Of a stretch of 41,415 nt of DNA, positions 39,908 through 41,415 are shown one piece after another (the first letter of the stretch is position 1; each line of letters begins with the position of its first letter). The stretch comes from an uncultured Faecalibacterium sp. GTDB taxonomy: Bacteria > Bacillota > Clostridia > Oscillospirales > Ruminococcaceae. A model generated the notes under the pieces. It did not search any database and was not told where the DNA came from. It saw only the letters and a list, made by a program, of their open reading frames with translations. The DNA lies in contig CAKSTO010000018.1 in NCBI GenBank assembly GCA_934501115.1, forward strand, positions 1-41,415, written 5' to 3'. Made by a program: the position numbers and the translations under genes.

Positions 39908-40519
39908 GTGCGGAAGCGTTGGCATCTGACACCCCATACGGCAGTATTTCTTGCGTTTGTATTTTTGGCGACTTATCTTCTTGTAGACTATTTTAATATT
40001 CCAACTGTCATCGGTATTGACATTTCAAGATTTAATGTTGATTTGCTCGGGATAGCTATAAACGCCGTGATTGCAATTGTTGTTTTCGCACTTGGCTATT
40101 ATTTTGTAGAGCAGTGGAACACCAAACGCAATAAAAATCAAAAGGATTACGCCTTTAGTCTCTTGAAAATGTCATATCGCGATTGCCTGCAAGTTCTTAA
40201 TGATCTCTATAATCCTCAAATTCTTACCGAAATTCGAAAGACATTTCATTATAACGATGAAGGTGATTTCGTTACGTCACTAAAGAATTTTCCCTTCCAA
40301 AATGAAGCACTCATTTCCAAGTTTGTAGCCGATGGCATTCTTTCCGTCGAACAGGCCAAAAATTATCACTCTATCAAATCTCTGTTTCAGGGCTTAATCA
40401 CCACTTATGCGCTCTTGTCTGATGAAACAAATGATGCTCTTCGAAATGACTATCTCGACGAAAAAAAGCGGCCTCTAACCATTAAAATTCAAGAGCAGTT
40501 AAACGTTCTCTCAAGTTGA
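39908..40519 (+). CDS. Membrane protein of unknown function in the R-M operon
   Basis: A 203-residue protein starting at GTG 39908, three bases after the hsdS stop, with GGGAGG 9 bases before. Two N-terminal helices (TAVFLAFVFLATYLLVDYF; LLGIAINAVIAIVVFALGYYFV) anchor a cytoplasmic helical domain of about 130 residues rich in Lys, Asp and Asn. No family is recognised. It is strongly AT-rich compared with hsdM and hsdR, so it was probably acquired with the hsdS recognition domains. Location inside an R-M operon suggests a role in defence, perhaps as a membrane effector, but there is no direct evidence. Confidence 0.7.
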   Translation: MRKRWHLTPHTAVFLAFVFLATYLLVDYFNIPTVIGIDISRFNVDLLGIAINAVIAIVVFALGYYFVEQWNTKRNKNQKDYAFSLLKMSYRDCLQVLNDLYNPQILTEIRKTFHYNDEGDFVTSLKNFPFQNEALISKFVADGILSVEQAKNYHSIKSLFQGLITTYALLSDETNDALRNDYLDEKKRPLTIKIQEQLNVLSS

Positions 40520-40547
40520 CACTTTCACTTTCATGAGGTAAACTGGC

Positions 40548-41048
40548 ATGAACTTTATCACGGATATCGTCGTTCCTTTGGTTTCAGCTTTTATTGGTGG
40601 TTCAATGGCATTATGGGGAGTTCATCTCACCCTGAAGCGCGATGCTCTCCAACGAGAGGTAGAGCAAAAAGAAGCAGCTCGCCCTTTTTTCACAATATTA
40701 GATGATGGTGATGCTCGTGCAAAATCCAATTCGGTTTGCTTTTTCGGATTTTTTCATTCCGAATCTGCTACGGATGTCTCATTGGCCATCAATATGATAA
40801 ATTCCGAAAAAAATGAATTTATTATTGATAAACTCTCCATTTCTCAAAAAGATTATTTGCCTACTCGAAAGGAGCTTGTTACTCAGGGTTTGATTTTCTC
40901 AGTACTTGTTTTTGACGACTCCATCATCGACTTGTCAGATATTAGATTATACATTACCGATATAAATCATCAGCATCGAATTTACAAATTAACACTTGAA
41001 AATGATGTAATCAAAGAATTTGTCGAATTAGAGAACAAGGAGGTCTAA
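40548..41048 (+). CDS. Single-span membrane protein of unknown function in the R-M operon
   Basis: A 166-residue protein, 28 bases after the previous gene. One N-terminal helix (DIVVPLVSAFIGGSMALWGVHL) leads to a cytoplasmic coil (LKRDALQREVEQKEAARPF) and then a beta-rich domain with FFGFFHSES, IIDLSDIRLYITDINHQHR. No family is recognised. It is AT-rich like its neighbour. hsdR begins two bases after its stop, so the gene is embedded in the operon and likely expressed with it. The two membrane genes may act as a pair. Confidence 0.7.
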   Translation: MNFITDIVVPLVSAFIGGSMALWGVHLTLKRDALQREVEQKEAARPFFTILDDGDARAKSNSVCFFGFFHSESATDVSLAINMINSEKNEFIIDKLSISQKDYLPTRKELVTQGLIFSVLVFDDSIIDLSDIRLYITDINHQHRIYKLTLENDVIKEFVELENKEV

Positions 41049-41050
41049 CC

Positions 41051-41415
41051 ATGCCCCTCAACACCACCGAAAAGCAGTTTGAATCGGACATTGCGGCGGC
41101 GCTGCTCTCCCCTGCCGGCGGCTATACCCGCAACGGGGATTGCTACGACCCCAAGCTGGGGCTGTTTGTGGATACCCTGATTCGCTTTGTGCAAAAGACC
41201 CAGCCCAACGAGTGGGCATTTTTTGAAAAGCAGAACCCGGTAAACCCAGTGCGGAAGTTCTGCACGGCCTTTAATAATGCCTGCGATGCGGACGGACTGC
41301 TTTCGGTGCTGCGGTATGGGTTCAAGCACCGGGGACGACGGTTCCGGGTGTGCTATTTTCAGCCGGAGTCCGCGCTGAACCAGAAGGATGCCCAGCGCTA
41401 CGCTCAAAACGAGAT
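41051..41415 (+). CDS. hsdR: Type I restriction-modification system, restriction subunit (3' partial)
   Basis: The first 121 codons of a gene cut by the window end. The N-terminus (MPLNTTEKQFESDIAAALL, GGYTRNGDCYDPKLGLFVDTL, FVQKTQPNEWAFFEKQN) is the usual start of HsdR, which carries an N-terminal nuclease domain and helicase motor further on; those motifs lie outside the window. GC content returns to that of hsdM. AAGGAGGTC precedes the ATG. It completes the hsdM-hsdS-hsdR set. Confidence 0.88.
   Translation, partial: MPLNTTEKQFESDIAAALLSPAGGYTRNGDCYDPKLGLFVDTLIRFVQKTQPNEWAFFEKQNPVNPVRKFCTAFNNACDADGLLSVLRYGFKHRGRRFRVCYFQPESALNQKDAQRYAQNE

Noticed and set aside
39906..39929. ATG at 39906 as a start after hsdS
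   Set aside because: It opens a frame of only seven codons; the GTG two bases later opens the 203-codon membrane protein with a good ribosome site.

Overview
The window reads as chromosomal DNA of a Gram-positive gut Clostridia member, most likely Faecalibacterium or a close Oscillospirales relative. The evidence is GC-rich coding (except one AT-rich block near the right end), lipoprotein signals with Ala/Ser-rich linkers, sigma-A type promoters (TTGACA-17-TATAAT), intrinsic terminators after most operons, and a secreted protein whose leader closely resembles that of the Faecalibacterium anti-inflammatory protein MAM. The genus assignment is inference from recall; no search was run.

Layout. 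1-3292: two half-transporters of a heterodimeric ABC exporter (the first cut by the window edge). 3372-3490: a palindromic intergenic element. 3503-6620: a LysR regulator divergent from a lipoprotein flavin reductase (FMN-binding plus FAD domains). 6820-9491: a MoxR-type AAA ATPase and a VWA protein. 9801-10562: an unknown protein. 10646-11929 (-): an amidohydrolase. 12070-15473 (-): an amino-acid ABC importer operon behind a 40-codon cysteine-rich leader peptide and a terminator, read here as a cysteine-responsive attenuator. 15824-16825: a lipoprotein built of two repeats. 17078-18971: DegV (-), divergent from DUF1836 and DUF1653 genes. 19044-20165 (-): release factor 2. 20482-22385: a RING/zinc-ribbon membrane protein and GalU. 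22511-23704 (-): a CPA2-type cation/proton antiporter. 24016-25116: the rpsF-ssb-rpsR operon. 25690-31446: a maltodextrin-type locus (LacI regulator, solute-binding protein, two permeases, 4-alpha-glucanotransferase). 31727-32575: two small double-glycine-leader proteins. 32635-34988: galactokinase (-) divergent from an AraC regulator. 34999-36650: an RlmD-type rRNA methyltransferase whose C-terminal tail lies in a shifted frame. 36837-41415: a type I restriction-modification operon (hsdM, hsdS, two AT-rich membrane genes, start of hsdR).

How it fits together. The window mixes housekeeping (ribosomal proteins, RF2, SSB, GalU), nutrient uptake (maltodextrin, galactose, probably cysteine) and accessory functions. 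The two strongest leads are the poly-cysteine leader/attenuator at 15211-15473 and the MAM-like pair at 31727-32575. Next come the AT-rich gene pair inside the restriction-modification operon and the split rlmD. No rRNA, tRNA, CRISPR array or transposase gene was seen.
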